From: an uncultured Rhodospirillaceae bacterium
GTDB lineage: Bacteria; Pseudomonadota; Alphaproteobacteria; Rhodospirillales; UBA2165
NCBI GenBank assembly: GCA_913054205.1
Contig: CAJXJM010000137.1
Span: 1 to 6,880, forward strand
DNA: 6,880 bases
Direction: 5' to 3'
Made by a program: the position numbers and the translations under genes. The number at the start of each line of letters is the position of its first letter. Positions within the stretch are counted from its first letter, which is position 1. The notes beneath the pieces were generated by a model. That model searched no databases, was not told the DNA's origin, and saw only the letters and a program-made list of their open reading frames with translations. Positions 1 through 5,690 of the stretch are shown here, piece by piece.

Positions 1-31
1 TTATTATCGCTGCTGCCCAACAGCATCTATC

Positions 32-508
32 ATGGGGAGTAAGCGCGCGCGCTGTCCACGGCCTGATCGAGACGCGGTGCCGCGCTTGGGCACAAAATAT
101 ATTGCTCATCCTGACGATAAAATAGAAGTCCATATAGAGGAAATTGGGAACTTCATAGGCGAAGTAGTCCGCCCCACAGAAACTGGATTGGCTGTTCGTT
201 TCATCGATGTAGATGCAGAATTGGAAAACGAACTCCTTGATCATAGCTTGAGCAAATTAACTGAAGAAATAGATCAAAACGAGGCCCGAACCTACCTTTC
301 GATTTTTGGTACCTTTCATATGTGCCATCGATTGTCGTTGATCATATCTAAAAAGTCGGACGGTCCCTGGTGGGATGTCACAGAGTGCCTAACCAATGAT
401 CGGGTTGGTGTTTTTCAAATCGCGGCAAAAAGGGCCAGCAAAAATGACCTAACCGCCCCCCTATCGTCATGGCTAGAAAAAATTGGCCGCCAAATTTTGC
501 AACGATAA
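32..508 (+). CDS. Small hypothetical protein with a PilZ-like segment, possibly 5'-partial
   Basis: Codes for 158 residues from the ATG at 32, but the same frame has no stop back to base 2, so the true start may lie outside the window. Residues about 20-60 (LGTKY..., then an alternating beta pattern, FIGEVVRPTETGLAVRFID) resemble the second half of a PilZ domain, where G-x-V-x-R and G-x-A-V-x-F strands are typical; PilZ domains often bind cyclic-di-GMP. The usual RxxxR and D/NxSxxG ligand motifs are not visible, so binding cannot be claimed. Residues about 88-158 are an unrecognised C-terminal part with FGTFHMCHR, DGPWW and IGRQI segments. The first 19 residues are Arg/Pro-rich and unlike the rest, so a frameshift or a wrong start near the 5' end is possible. 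No signal peptide or membrane segment is seen. The gene converges on the decarboxylase gene. It is probably a real gene; the PilZ assignment is tentative. Confidence 0.55.
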   Translation: MGSKRARCPRPDRDAVPRLGTKYIAHPDDKIEVHIEEIGNFIGEVVRPTETGLAVRFIDVDAELENELLDHSLSKLTEEIDQNEARTYLSIFGTFHMCHRLSLIISKKSDGPWWDVTECLTNDRVGVFQIAAKRASKNDLTAPLSSWLEKIGRQILQR

Positions 509-512
509 CCGA

Positions 513-540
513 GCTGTCCCACAGCAAAGTTTCTTTCTTT
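513..540 (+). terminator. Weak candidate terminator after the PilZ-like gene
   Basis: Five bases after the stop codon at 508, GCTGT (513-517) and ACAGC (521-525) form a 5-bp stem with a CCC loop. A T-rich but interrupted tract follows (529-540, TTTCTTTCTTT-like). The stem is short and the T run is broken by C residues, so termination may be inefficient. It sits in the 100-bp gap between two convergent genes, where a terminator is expected. Confidence 0.3.
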
Positions 541-608
541 AGTTCCAAGGATCGATACAGCAATGGATCGCGCTTTCATCGCCTTGTCCGCCAATCCTTA
601 GCCAAACA

Positions 609-2096
609 TCAAAGCAGCTTTTCGAAAAGGTGTGGCCACTTTTTCATGACCTTGTCCTTCCATTCCGGACTTGATTCAGCGACGATTGGGAAATCGTCTT
701 TCCAGCCCCAGGGCCGGCAAGCATCAATGATGCCGCGGTTATTCTGATAAGGCGGTCCCTGCAACATGGAATCGAGCGGTGTCGACCAAGCCTTACGGAT
801 AAAACTGGTATCCTCAGGGGGGTCGCAGCGGGTTGATATCGCCCAGATCACATCAAAAATGTTGGACGGATCGATATCTTCATCGACGACAACAACCCAG
901 CGACCGGCATAATTGCCAGCATGGCAATTAGCAGCGAGCATGGCCGCTTGCGTGGCGTGGCCGGCATACATTTGTTTAATCGAGATAACATTGAACAAGC
1001 GCCCTGCCCCGGCTTCGTGGCACCAGATGCCTTCTACGCCCGGCAGACCTGCCTTCTCAATCTCATCCCAGATCATCGCCGATTTCACGGCGCTCCTGGC
1101 AAAGGTAAAGTTCGACGGTGGACGCGACGGCACGGCCATTGTCAAAATTGGATCATTGCGATAATAGACGCGGCGAATTTTTACGGTCGGCTGTTCGCTG
1201 GCGTCACTGGCGTAGTAGCCCATGAACTCGCCGAACGGTCCCTCGGTCTGGGTTTCATCGCCATAAATTTCGCCTTCGAGAACGATCTCGGCATGCGCCG
1301 GGATCGGAAGCCCATGAATTTCACTGGCGATGGTCTCAAACGGAAAACCACGGTGGCCGCCGGCATAATCAAATTCGGAAACATTGATGTCGACCTCGGA
1401 ATGACCCGCCAAGAAAAGCAACGGGTCTTGACCGCAGGAGATCAGCACGGGGCACGGCTTACCCTTCTCGAAATATTTTTCCCGGATCATCCGGCCATGT
1501 TTGCCGGGCGACATCCAGATGCCGGTGGTGTTTTTATCATGAACCATGACGCGGTAGGTGGCGGCATTGATCCAACCCGAATCCGGGTCCTTCATGATCA
1601 CCACATCATCGGTGCCAATGTAGCGCCCGCCATCCAATTCATGGATAAAGGGTATCGGGAACTTATAAAGATCAACCTCATCGTCGCGATCTATATTTTC
1701 CAGGATGGGGCCGGTTTTAACTTCTTCCGGAGGAATAAGTTCGAAGTCCGTTTTCATGCGATCGCGGTAAGATTGCACCAAATCGAGCTCTTTTGTCGGT
1801 TCCGGGAAACCCAACACGATGGCGAGGCGCTTAAACGAATTAGCAGCGCCGGAAAGAATGCGGAAGTTTTCAGGATAATCTTTTATATTTTTGAAAAGCA
1901 ACGCCGGTGCACGGCCTGGATTTCGCGCACAAACCAGTTCAGCCAGTGCCGCCAATTCCAAATTCCAGTCGGCGCCTTCGATAACTTCTAGCTCACCAAT
2001 TTCTTCAAAGCGCTCCAGGAGATCGCGCAAATCAACGTGGCGAGTGAGATTTTTTCTATCTACATTCCCGTTGGGCGTCTTAGTCTTTTGATCCAT
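609..2096 (-). CDS. UbiD-family prenylated-FMN-dependent (de)carboxylase
   Basis: A complete 495-residue protein, normal length for UbiD enzymes, which reversibly decarboxylate aromatic or alpha,beta-unsaturated acids with prenylated FMN in the cytoplasm. The catalytic set lines up with fungal Fdc1 at a near-constant offset: metal/phosphate-site residues N177 (INAATYR), H200 (PGKHGRM) and E241 (SEFDYAGG), and the R182, E285, E290 triad, the last two within the hallmark EGPFGE motif. The enzyme therefore looks active. The metal ligands and triad are known from the family; the substrate is not readable, and the gallate/protocatechuate/vanillate decarboxylase branch is only a plausible guess from the nearby dienoate hydratase. 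The prFMN-making UbiX partner is absent from the window. The start is ATG at 2096, preceded by GAGGAG with 9-nt spacing; that SD lies in an inverted repeat. The gene follows the lysR gene on the same strand after 95 bp. The stop is TGA. Confidence 0.93.
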   Translation of the reverse strand: MDQKTKTPNGNVDRKNLTRHVDLRDLLERFEEIGELEVIEGADWNLELAALAELVCARNPGRAPALLFKNIKDYPENFRILSGAANSFKRLAIVLGFPEPTKELDLVQSYRDRMKTDFELIPPEEVKTGPILENIDRDDEVDLYKFPIPFIHELDGGRYIGTDDVVIMKDPDSGWINAATYRVMVHDKNTTGIWMSPGKHGRMIREKYFEKGKPCPVLISCGQDPLLFLAGHSEVDINVSEFDYAGGHRGFPFETIASEIHGLPIPAHAEIVLEGEIYGDETQTEGPFGEFMGYYASDASEQPTVKIRRVYYRNDPILTMAVPSRPPSNFTFARSAVKSAMIWDEIEKAGLPGVEGIWCHEAGAGRLFNVISIKQMYAGHATQAAMLAANCHAGNYAGRWVVVVDEDIDPSNIFDVIWAISTRCDPPEDTSFIRKAWSTPLDSMLQGPPYQNNRGIIDACRPWGWKDDFPIVAESSPEWKDKVMKKWPHLFEKLL

Positions 2097-2100
2097 TAAT

Positions 2101-2139
2101 GAATACTCCTCAATTTAGATTGGTTTAGGAGGAGTATTC
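2101..2139 (-). promoter_or_regulatory. 11-bp inverted repeat enclosing the ubiD ribosome binding site
   Basis: GAATACTCCTC (2101-2111) and GAGGAGTATTC (2129-2139) are perfect reverse complements separated by 17 bases. Read on the minus strand, the 3' arm contains the GAGGAG Shine-Dalgarno sequence of the decarboxylase gene, 9 nt before its ATG. In a transcript that spans both arms the stem would hide the ribosome binding site. The same DNA could instead be a protein operator: a TAGAAT hexamer (2136-2141, minus strand), close to a -10 box, overlaps the upstream arm, although no good -35 is seen. If transcription starts just after that hexamer, the 5' arm would be mostly absent from the RNA and the operator reading would be favoured. 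The repeat is seen directly; the function is inferred. Confidence 0.6.
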
Positions 2140-2176
2140 TAAATACGCCAATACCGATTATTTTTAGGGGGTATTG
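2134..2176. repeat. Nested short inverted repeats of a GTATT/AATAC word between lysR and ubiD
   Basis: Besides the SD-enclosing repeat, this gap holds GTATT-CTA-AATAC (2134-2146) and CAATACC (2149-2155) paired with GGTATTG (2170-2176). The word GTATT or its complement therefore occurs five times between 2102 and 2175. The first small repeat shares bases with the 3'-side arm of the larger one, so the two RNA folds would exclude each other. No T run follows on the minus strand, so this is not a standard terminator for lysR. Multiple regulator half-sites or an RNA switch are both possible readings. Confidence 0.4.
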
Positions 2177-2191
2177 CTTTAGCTTATGGAG

Positions 2192-3154
2192 CTAAACGGC
2201 ACGCAATTTTTTGTTTCGTTTTGGCCGCCAATCGGGTTCGTGCCAGTGGTACATACCCTCTTCGATTTTGGATTTAATCTGTTTCTCAATCATGTCCAGC
2301 ACAACCCGTTCTGCCGGCCGCATCACTTCGCCGCCCTTTTTTATAATATAAAGCACACGCGTCATTTCTGGGGCATCTATGGGTCTGGCTGCGAATTTAC
2401 CATTGACCACTTCATCGTGAAATAGCCCGTAAACTGAAATAGTACAACGCTTATAACTTTCCATCATTTGTTTACGCATATAAATCGGATCAGCGTCGAG
2501 CATGATATCCAATTCAATATTAAGTCGCTTTGCGGTCCGCTCCAAAAGATCCCGGGTGGCGTGGATTTTACGTTCCTGGATTAAGGGAAATTGATTTAAT
2601 TTAGAAAAATCCACCGGCACGCCATTTTTTCCAATGACATCAGGCGGCCCGATGAGACATAGTTCCTGCGCCAACATCGGAATTGCGGTGAGATTTTCGT
2701 CGTGTCCATCTTCATGGGAAAAGGCCAACGTAACGTCGCCATTTTTTACCCATTTGATCATTTCATCGCTATATCCTTGGCGACAGGACAGTCTTATTTC
2801 CGGATAACGGGTTGAACATTCATCCAGAATAGAGGGCAACAGCACCCTGCCCGAGGAAGGTGTTACGCCAATATTAATGACACCTTCGATATTGCCTTGG
2901 AGGTCTGAAATATCTTTCGAGGCGAAATCAACTTTCTCCAAAATATCTTTAGCGTGACTGAGAAAGCGTGTGCCGGCTTGGGTAGGCTCAACGCCATGAA
3001 AGGTGCGGTTGAAGAGATCGACACCGAACTCCTCTTCGAGCTTTTTCACCTGGGTGCCCAGCGCTGGCTGTGACACATTGAGATCTTCTGCGGCGGCTGT
3101 GAAACTGCCGTGTTCGGCGACGCTAACAAAATATTTAAGCTGACGTAATTCCAT
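2192..3154 (-). CDS. LysR-family transcriptional regulator
   Basis: A complete 320-residue protein of typical LysR length. Residues 1-60 form the classic winged helix-turn-helix (MELRQLKYF, GSFTAAAEDLNVSQPALGTQVKKLEEEFGVDLFNR), followed by the linker helix to about residue 90. The rest, from GVINIGVTPSSG to about residue 295, is the periplasmic-binding-protein-like effector domain. The C-terminus is basic (residues about 306-320). Family members bind DNA as tetramers and respond to a small pathway metabolite. The gene is divergent from the hydratase gene, the usual layout for a LysR regulator and its target, and runs in the same direction as the decarboxylase gene, so it may control both. It starts at the ATG at 3154; no strong SD is visible in front of it. 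The stop is TAG. The effector is unknown. Codon third positions are visibly more A/T-rich than in the deacetylase gene at 5691-6584. Confidence 0.93.
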   Translation of the reverse strand: MELRQLKYFVSVAEHGSFTAAAEDLNVSQPALGTQVKKLEEEFGVDLFNRTFHGVEPTQAGTRFLSHAKDILEKVDFASKDISDLQGNIEGVINIGVTPSSGRVLLPSILDECSTRYPEIRLSCRQGYSDEMIKWVKNGDVTLAFSHEDGHDENLTAIPMLAQELCLIGPPDVIGKNGVPVDFSKLNQFPLIQERKIHATRDLLERTAKRLNIELDIMLDADPIYMRKQMMESYKRCTISVYGLFHDEVVNGKFAARPIDAPEMTRVLYIIKKGGEVMRPAERVVLDMIEKQIKSKIEEGMYHWHEPDWRPKRNKKLRAV

Positions 3155-3180
3155 GGATTTGAGTGTAGCCGAATATTTGG

Positions 3181-3206
3181 AGAATGTTAAATTCCTAACA
3201 AGTTCT
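3181..3206. promoter_or_regulatory. Candidate operator in the lysR/hydratase divergent region
   Basis: TGTTA (3185-3189) and TAACA (3196-3200) form a perfect inverted repeat around a 6-bp centre, and the outer words AGAA (3181-3184) and TTCT (3203-3206) extend it after a 2-bp slip. It lies 27-52 bp upstream of the lysR start codon, where LysR proteins commonly bind to repress themselves and activate the divergent gene. The spacing is not the textbook T-N11-A form, so the assignment rests on symmetry and position only. Confidence 0.4.
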
Positions 3207-3285
3207 GTGCATTACCGGTAAAAATGACTTAACCGCCCGACTGTCACCGTGGGTTGAACAAATTGGCCGCCAAATCGCACTCTAA
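3199..3285 (+). pseudogene. Decayed 3'-end copy of the PilZ-like gene
   Basis: The reading frame at 3220-3285 spells KNDLTA-LS-W-E-IGRQI and then a TAA stop, matching the last residues of the PilZ-like gene at 440-508. Without gaps, bases 441-500 and 3221-3280 agree at 46 of 60 positions, and many changes fall in third codon positions or keep residue character, as expected for a relic of a related gene rather than chance. In frame, an upstream TAA stop at 3196-3198 and the absence of a start codon limit it to 28 codons, so it cannot be a full gene. It occupies the promoter region between lysR and the hydratase. It may be a remnant of an ancient duplicate whose body was replaced by the ubiD-lysR block; this is inference. 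Confidence 0.65.
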
Positions 3286-3317
3286 TCGCAGGTTTCGTCA
3301 AATGTTTTATCGTATTG

Positions 3318-3347
3318 TTGAATACATTGGGCCAAAGGGGATAAAAA
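3318..3347 (+). promoter_or_regulatory. Weak candidate promoter for the hydratase gene
   Basis: TTGAAT (3318-3323) and TAAAAA (3342-3347), 18 bp apart, each match four of six sigma-70 consensus bases. They stand about 40-65 bp before the hydratase start and downstream of the candidate LysR operator, which fits an activator-dependent promoter with weak boxes. This is a pattern match only. Confidence 0.28.
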
Positions 3348-3384
3348 TGTGTGAAAATCAACTGTCTCTATAAAGGAGTGAGGA

Positions 3385-4158
3385 ATGATCGACTTTGACC
3401 AGGCGCTGGAAGATTTTTGGCAAGCGAGGCAAGGGGGGCCTTTTCCCGTTCAGTGGAAAGAGACCCTCGATAAAGATACCGCCCATCAGATTTGCCTGAA
3501 ACTTATCGAAAAACATGCCGAACATGGCGATCCGCAGGCCGGATGGAAAGTGGGACTAACCGCAAAAGCGATCCGCGAACAAGTCGGCGCGACCAGCCCG
3601 GCATTTGCCGTTTTGTTTTCTAAAGGCCGTTGGCAAAGCGGCGTTTCTTTTCCCTGCGCCGAGCTTACTCGGCCAGGATGGGAGAACGAGCTTTGCCTTA
3701 CCATGGCAACGACCCTCACAGGTCCGAATGTAACTGAAGAAGAAGCAAAAGAAGCGGTGGCAACAATCGCGCCAGCACTTGAAATAATTGAGCATCGCCC
3801 GCCAGAAGGGCAAGGCACGCCCGCATTGTCAGCGGCCGACAATGGACAACAGCGGGCTTTTGTCGTCGGCGAAAAAACCGCCTACGACCCGGCAACTCAC
3901 GATTTATCGAAAGTTTCTTGCGATCTTTACGTAAACGGCGAATTTCAGGAGAGAAACTACGGTATCGAGATTATGGAATCGAGCCCGATCGCCTCAATCA
4001 CATGGCTGGCAAATAAACTTTCAGAGTTTGATCTTTCGCTTGAAGCTGGCATGGCGGTGATGGCTGGATCGTTTACCAAGCAATACCGTTTTGACAACGC
4101 GGTAGAAATTGAAGCGCGATTCGAGCCCTTCGGGACAGTGACTGCCAAGTTTACTTGA
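3385..4158 (+). CDS. 2-keto-4-pentenoate hydratase / FAH-superfamily enzyme
   Basis: A complete 257-residue protein of normal length for the MhpD/DmpE/HpcG hydratase and oxalocrotonate-decarboxylase group of the fumarylacetoacetase superfamily. These cytoplasmic Mg/Mn enzymes act on 2-hydroxydienoates from catechol meta-cleavage. Visible signatures are GWKVGLT (53-59, with the conserved active-site Lys55), the metal ligand pair E100-x-E102, a third ligand E133 (ALEIIEHR) at the family's 31-residue spacing, and the C-terminal GMAVMAGSFT segment (222-231). Hydratase and decarboxylase members share these motifs, so the exact reaction is not settled. The start is ATG at 3385 with a strong AAGGAG 6 nt upstream. 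It diverges from the lysR gene, its likely regulator, and the UbiD decarboxylase lies beyond, which suggests catabolism of an aromatic acid. The stop is TGA; no clear terminator immediately follows. Confidence 0.88.
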   Translation: MIDFDQALEDFWQARQGGPFPVQWKETLDKDTAHQICLKLIEKHAEHGDPQAGWKVGLTAKAIREQVGATSPAFAVLFSKGRWQSGVSFPCAELTRPGWENELCLTMATTLTGPNVTEEEAKEAVATIAPALEIIEHRPPEGQGTPALSAADNGQQRAFVVGEKTAYDPATHDLSKVSCDLYVNGEFQERNYGIEIMESSPIASITWLANKLSEFDLSLEAGMAVMAGSFTKQYRFDNAVEIEARFEPFGTVTAKFT

Positions 4159-4226
4159 AAAGACGACGGTAATGATGCCCAGGGGCGGGCCAACTTTTCT
4201 AATTAAAATCAAATAGATCAAGCTTT

Positions 4227-4283
4227 GTTAGTCACTTTGAATCTTCACGGTATTCCGTAGAGTTCCAGAATAACGTGACTAAC
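4227..4283. repeat. 9-bp inverted repeat with an inner hairpin, after the hydratase gene
   Basis: GTTAGTCAC (4227-4235) and GTGACTAAC (4275-4283) are perfect reverse complements 39 bases apart. Inside lies a smaller pair, ACGG-TATT-CCGT (4247-4258). Only moderately T-rich DNA follows (CTTTGAGATTTTAAA), so it is not a clear intrinsic terminator. It could be a 3'-end RNA structure, an operator for the downstream operon, or the ends of a tiny degraded element. The rest of the 284-bp gap (4159-4442) shows no gene. Confidence 0.4.
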
Positions 4284-4312
4284 CTTTGAGATTTTAAAGA
4301 CAGGTTCAGGTC

Positions 4313-4341
4313 TTCGATAATTTATTACTTTTGGTTATAAT
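4313..4341 (+). promoter_or_regulatory. Candidate promoter of the Fe-S protein operon (TATAAT box)
   Basis: A perfect TATAAT -10 hexamer is present at 4336-4341. At 17-bp spacing the -35 position (4313-4318, TTCGAT) is poor, so an activator may be needed. Transcription would start near 4348, leaving a leader of about 95 nt before the ATG at 4443. It sits about 50 bp downstream of the 9-bp inverted repeat. Confidence 0.4.
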
Positions 4342-4442
4342 ACCAATGCATGCTCCACCCCCCAAAGCGGACATACCGTCTTATTATTGCGACACTTATC
4401 AATTGCCGATATGCTCTCCGGGAATATCAAACGGGGAAAGCC

Positions 4443-5252
4443 ATGATCGGTACCAATTGGATTCGGGAACAGGGCATGCAGGATGCGCTTTTGGTCAACG
4501 CACTGCGCAAGCGTGGCATGGACGATGTGCCGTTGTGGCAACGTAAATTCCCCAAGCGCGACGCAGCAATGAAGCACTGGAACGACTTGACCCCTCGGCG
4601 CGACGGACCGGTCAACCCCGAACGGGTCGAAGTTACGGATTTGGCGGTGATGAACGAAGATATTAAGCACCGCGCCAGAGAGATGGGGGCCGACGATGTA
4701 GGCATGACGGCACTGCGACCGGAGTTCATCGAACTTGGCGTCGATCTACCCCATAAAAACGTCATCGCCATCATTTGCTACGAGGATTATGCCAAATCCC
4801 TTGAAGGACCGGATGAGGTCGATCTCGAAGCAATGAGCACCTACGCAAAATGCGCCGACGTTGCAACGGATCTGGCGGAATATATTCGTGAAGATCTCGG
4901 CTACCCGGCGGTCGCTCACCACAATGGTTCGTTTCAGATTCAGGCCATCCCGGTTTTTTATGAAGTCGGCGTACAAGATTACTGCCTGACTTGCAATTTG
5001 TGCCGCAACAATTGCCCCGGCGATGCTATTCCAGACGACTACATCACCACTGAGGGCATTAAGCGCTGGTTGACGGATATTGACAAATGTTACCCGATAT
5101 CACGTTTCCGGGAATCTTATTGCCATATTTGTGTTGACGTATGTCCTTACATTCATAAAGAAAACGGTGATCCAGAAAAGAAAAGTATGTTTGGCCAATA
5201 CATGAAAATTCGAAAGGAGGAAGGCTATAAAACCCCAAAAGGAGAGCGTTAG
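4443..5252 (+). CDS. Double [4Fe-4S] protein related to reductive dehalogenases, apparently internally shortened
   Basis: Encodes 269 residues from the ATG at 4443, chosen because GGGGA precedes it at 5-nt spacing; the upstream in-frame ATG at 4350 adds 31 residues with no family character and coincides with the likely transcription start. Two ferredoxin-type clusters are visible: C181xxC184xxC187xxxC191P and C216, C227xxC230xxxC234P. Helical residues about 65-160 (HRAREMGADDVGM, YAKCADVATDLAEYIREDLGYPA) resemble the N-terminal part of the reductive dehalogenase / QueG-like Fe-S family, which usually uses a corrinoid. In relatives I expect a GLGE-x-GR block and a TDLPL segment before the first Cys motif; here QAIPVFYE runs directly into VGVQDYC. 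An in-frame loss of about 40-45 residues is inferred from remembered family pattern, not from an alignment. No twin-arginine signal is seen, so the protein is probably cytoplasmic. It is the first gene of a probable three-gene operon. The substrate is unknown and dehalogenation should not be assumed. Confidence 0.75.
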   Translation: MIGTNWIREQGMQDALLVNALRKRGMDDVPLWQRKFPKRDAAMKHWNDLTPRRDGPVNPERVEVTDLAVMNEDIKHRAREMGADDVGMTALRPEFIELGVDLPHKNVIAIICYEDYAKSLEGPDEVDLEAMSTYAKCADVATDLAEYIREDLGYPAVAHHNGSFQIQAIPVFYEVGVQDYCLTCNLCRNNCPGDAIPDDYITTEGIKRWLTDIDKCYPISRFRESYCHICVDVCPYIHKENGDPEKKSMFGQYMKIRKEEGYKTPKGER

Positions 5253-5301
5253 CTCACACTCTTATCGAAATATCGAAGCCGAGGGACGTTCCACTGAGAC
5301 C

Positions 5302-5685
5302 GTGCCGGTAATAACGATGCTGGCGGAAGCCGCATTAGCTATCCTTGCCCGAGCGGGTGAGCAAATGACGGGCGGTGAAAATACTGGCGATAAAACCTGG
5401 CGCTACGCCACTGAGATAACGGACGGTATGGACTTCGATATTTATTGCACCGGCCCTGATCTGCCGGCGATGGTGCCCGCTGAAACCGCGTTTCCCGCCG
5501 ATATTCCGAAGGAGCCTAAATGGGTTGGCACCTACCGGATTGTCGTCGCCGCACCGTTGGTGGCATTCGACATATGTTGGCAGGTCGATGTGCCGCTGCG
5601 CATCATGACATTCAGCCGTGGCGATTGGGAAGATGAGTTGATCGCCCTACGCTCAGCCGGTCAAAACAAGGTAGGAGTTCCCTAA
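5302..5685 (+). CDS. Hypothetical 127-residue protein
   Basis: I do not recognise this protein. It is acidic, begins with an Ala/Leu-rich helix (residues about 6-18), has a Pro-rich middle (GPDLPAMVPAETAFP, about 51-65) and a beta-rich end followed by GDWEDELIALRSAG. No Cys cluster, signal peptide or clear membrane segment is present. The start is uncertain: GTG at 5302 has only a distant GAGGGA (15 nt), and ATG at 5317 has no SD. The frame is open back to 5206 but holds no ordinary start codon before 5302, although strong AAAGGAGG and AAGGAG sequences lie at 5213-5220 and 5239-5244. The gene follows the Fe-S gene by 49 nt and ends 5 nt before the deacetylase ATG, so it is very likely co-expressed and possibly coupled to both. 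Confidence 0.6.
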   Translation: MPVITMLAEAALAILARAGEQMTGGENTGDKTWRYATEITDGMDFDIYCTGPDLPAMVPAETAFPADIPKEPKWVGTYRIVVAAPLVAFDICWQVDVPLRIMTFSRGDWEDELIALRSAGQNKVGVP

Positions 5686-5690
5686 GCGCA

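Noticed and set aside
618..629. 12-bp perfect palindrome CTTTTCGAAAAG
   Set aside because: It falls in the last codons of the UbiD gene, has no T run, and is explained by the FEKLL coding sequence.
921..1991. Long plus-strand open frame of 356 codons
   Set aside because: It lies wholly antisense to the UbiD gene, whose protein shows every catalytic residue; the antisense product has no recognisable domain.
440..3285. Direct repeats as ends of a transposon or integrated element
   Set aside because: The copies are coding-derived and clearly diverged, there is no transposase or integrase between them, and no target-site duplication was seen.
4350..4442. Upstream start for the Fe-S protein at 4350
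   Set aside because: It has no SD, adds family-unlike residues and coincides with the likely transcription start; ATG 4443 has an SD.
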